Assembly (NCBI GenBank): GCA_013361975.1
Contig: JABFXB010000484.1
Span: 1 to 6,852, forward strand
From: Dermatophilaceae bacterium
Lineage (GTDB): Bacteria; Actinomycetota; Actinomycetes; Actinomycetales; Dermatophilaceae
DNA: 6,852 nt
Direction: 5' to 3'
The notes below the pieces were generated by a model. That model was not told the DNA's origin, ran no database searches, and saw only the letters and a list, made by a program, of their open reading frames with translations. Both the position numbers and the translations under genes were made by a program. Shown in pieces: positions 5,724 to 6,852 of this stretch (position 1 is the stretch's first letter; each line of letters opens with the position of its first letter).

Positions 5724-6617
5724 ATGGCCCTCACCGGTTCGCGGCCTGCGCCGACTCACGTCATCGCCCACCTCTCCGACCCGCACCTCATCGCCGGCGG
5801 TGGCCTGCTGGCCGGCCACATCGACACACCCGAGCAGCTGCGCAAGGCCCTGGCCCGGGTCGAGGCCTCGGGGGAGCGCATCGACGCCCTCGTCATCAGC
5901 GGCGACCTGGCCGACAGCGGTGACCCCGCTGCGTACGACCTGCTGCTCGAGATCGTCGAACCGGTCGTCGAGCGTCTGGGGGCAGCCCTGGTGCTGACCG
6001 GCGGCAACCACGACGAGAGAGGTCCGATGGCCCAGCGGCTCCACGGCCTCGACACCGAGGACCCCCAGGACTCTGTCACCGTGGTCGGCGGCCTGCGCAT
6101 CATCGCGCTCGACTCCGCCGTGCCGGGCTACCACCACGGCGGGTTCTCCGACGCGCAGTACGCCTGGCTGGCCGACGAGCTCTCACGACCTGCGGAGCAC
6201 GGCAGCCTCCTCGTCATCCACCACGCACCGATCACCTATCGCTCACCCGTCATGCAGCTGCTCGACTTCGACGACGTCGACCGGCTCCGCGACGTGATCG
6301 AGCCGACCGACGTGCGTGCCGTGCTCAGCGGCCACCTCCACGTGACGAGCTTCGGCACCATCGGCCGTGTTCCGGTCTTCGTCGCGGGCGGCGTGAGCTA
6401 TGTCGACGACGTCGGCGCTCCCCGCGAGCTGCTCATGGGCGTCGATGGTCCCCAGTCCTGGAATCTCATCGAGGTGCACGCCGACCAGGTTGTCGGCACC
6501 GTCGTGCCCATCGAGCAGCACAAGACGTGGCCGGCGCTCTCCGAGGCCGTCATGGAGTTCATGGACACGGTCCCCGAGGACGAGCAACGCGAGGTGTTCT
6601 CGCGCAAACGCACGTGA
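5724..6617 (+). CDS. cpdA: Class III metallophosphodiesterase, CpdA/Rv0805-like
   Basis: This is a calcineurin-like binuclear metallophosphoesterase of 297 residues with all metal-ligand motifs: D19-x-H21, G60-D61, G94-N95-H96-D97, H166 in IHHAP, and G203-H204-L205-H206. Family members hydrolyse 2',3'- or 3',5'-cyclic nucleotides; E. coli CpdA and M. tuberculosis Rv0805 are usually described as cAMP phosphodiesterases, although Rv0805 is much better on 2',3'-cyclic substrates. Further blocks shared with Rv0805 (from memory) are SDPHLI with a following GxxxG segment, ISGDLADSGDPAAY, LRIIALDSAVPGYHHG and DVRAVLSGHLH. I see no signal peptide or membrane helix, so it is probably cytoplasmic. The true substrate is not decided by sequence. 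It starts 70 bases after nei with a probable promoter of its own, so it is likely a separate transcription unit. The family is firm; the gene symbol is by analogy. Confidence 0.9.
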   Translation: MALTGSRPAPTHVIAHLSDPHLIAGGGLLAGHIDTPEQLRKALARVEASGERIDALVISGDLADSGDPAAYDLLLEIVEPVVERLGAALVLTGGNHDERGPMAQRLHGLDTEDPQDSVTVVGGLRIIALDSAVPGYHHGGFSDAQYAWLADELSRPAEHGSLLVIHHAPITYRSPVMQLLDFDDVDRLRDVIEPTDVRAVLSGHLHVTSFGTIGRVPVFVAGGVSYVDDVGAPRELLMGVDGPQSWNLIEVHADQVVGTVVPIEQHKTWPALSEAVMEFMDTVPEDEQREVFSRKRT

Positions 6618-6630
6618 ACGGAACCAGCAC

Positions 6631-6670
6631 TTCGAAAATCGAACTGTCGATCCTGCTGGCCTTCGATCGA
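6631..6670. repeat. TCGA-type inverted repeats upstream of the hydrolase gene
   Basis: TTCGA-AAA-TCGAA (6631-6643) is a perfect inverted repeat with a 3-base spacer, and TCGATCGA (6663-6670) is an 8-base palindrome. ATCGA and TCGAT (6638-6651) add an overlapping hairpin. They lie in the 104-base gap between the phosphodiesterase and hydrolase genes, where an operator would be expected. No known regulator consensus is matched; in particular the mycobacterial SOS box TCGAAC-N4-GTTCGA is not present. Confidence 0.3.
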
Positions 6671-6721
6671 CGCATGGGTGAGGATCCGAGACGCGGGTCG
6701 CAGCAACCAGAGGAGACAGTG

Positions 6722-6852
6722 ATGAGCCAGGTCCACAAGGCCACCTCGACCGACGGCACGACGATCGCCTACGAGGCGTACGGCTCGGGGCCGGTGGCAG
6801 TCGTCGTCGGTGGCGCCTTCTGCGACCGCGGCGCCTTCCGCGACGTCGCGCA
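6722..6852 (+). CDS. Alpha/beta-hydrolase-like protein, N-terminal fragment (cut by window end)
   Basis: Only the first 43 codons are visible. The translation begins MSQVHKATSTDGTTIAYEAY, then GSGPVAVVVGGAFCDRGAFRDVA. The pattern of a TSxDGTxIAYExxGSGP beta-hairpin followed by a hydrophobic strand and a GGAxxDR loop is typical of small actinobacterial alpha/beta-fold hydrolases, where the loop helps form the oxyanion hole. The nucleophile, acid and histidine of the triad would lie beyond the window. AGAGGAG (6709-6715) ends six bases before the ATG; a GTG immediately upstream at 6719 is an alternative. The substrate is unknown. Confidence 0.7.
   Translation, partial: MSQVHKATSTDGTTIAYEAYGSGPVAVVVGGAFCDRGAFRDVA

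Noticed and set aside
1976..6616. Further CACGTG-centred sequences (near 1976, 3065, 4982, 6339 and 6611) as extra parS sites
   Set aside because: They share the central hexamer but lack the flanking GTTT and AAAC arms, with several mismatches each, so ParB recognition is unlikely.

Overview
The window is high-GC bacterial DNA with actinobacterial hallmarks: near-exclusive G/C at third codon positions in the conserved genes, a GTG start on rsmG, four copies of the actinobacterial parS 14-mer GTTTCACGTGAAAC, and the conserved gene order jag - rsmG - parA - parB that normally sits beside the chromosomal replication origin. The order Micrococcales is a guess; genus cannot be read from the sequence.

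Layout, all on the + strand. 1-42: end of an upstream intergenic region, with one near-consensus DnaA box. 43-771: jag (khpB), KH-R3H RNA-binding protein with a low-complexity N-terminal tract. 772-843: gap carrying parS site 1. 844-1674: rsmG, 16S rRNA m7G methyltransferase. 1754-3313: parA, whose 5' part contains parS site 2 read in frame, followed by an unusually long acidic low-complexity insertion before the ATPase core. 3314-3550: parA-parB intergenic region holding a strong hairpin, parS sites 3 and 4, and a possible parB promoter. 3551-4732: parB. 4793-5653: nei-type Fpg/Nei DNA glycosylase. 5724-6617: Rv0805/CpdA-like metallophosphodiesterase, probably from its own leaderless promoter. 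6722-6852: start of an alpha/beta-hydrolase-like gene cut by the window end.

How it works together: ParB loads onto the four parS sites and spreads as a CTP-dependent clamp; ParA is the Walker ATPase that moves the ParB-origin complex. jag and rsmG are RNA-biology genes that travel with the par genes by conserved origin-proximal synteny. The nei, phosphodiesterase and hydrolase genes look like ordinary chromosomal genes placed after parB, not parts of the partition system.

Nothing here is a mobile element, CRISPR array, rRNA or tRNA, and I do not see a wholly new system. The points worth a second look are the roughly 195-residue insertion in ParA between two normally adjacent conserved motifs, the 12-bp hairpin that shares sequence with parS site 3, and DnaA-box-like sequences upstream of jag and inside the parA insertion.
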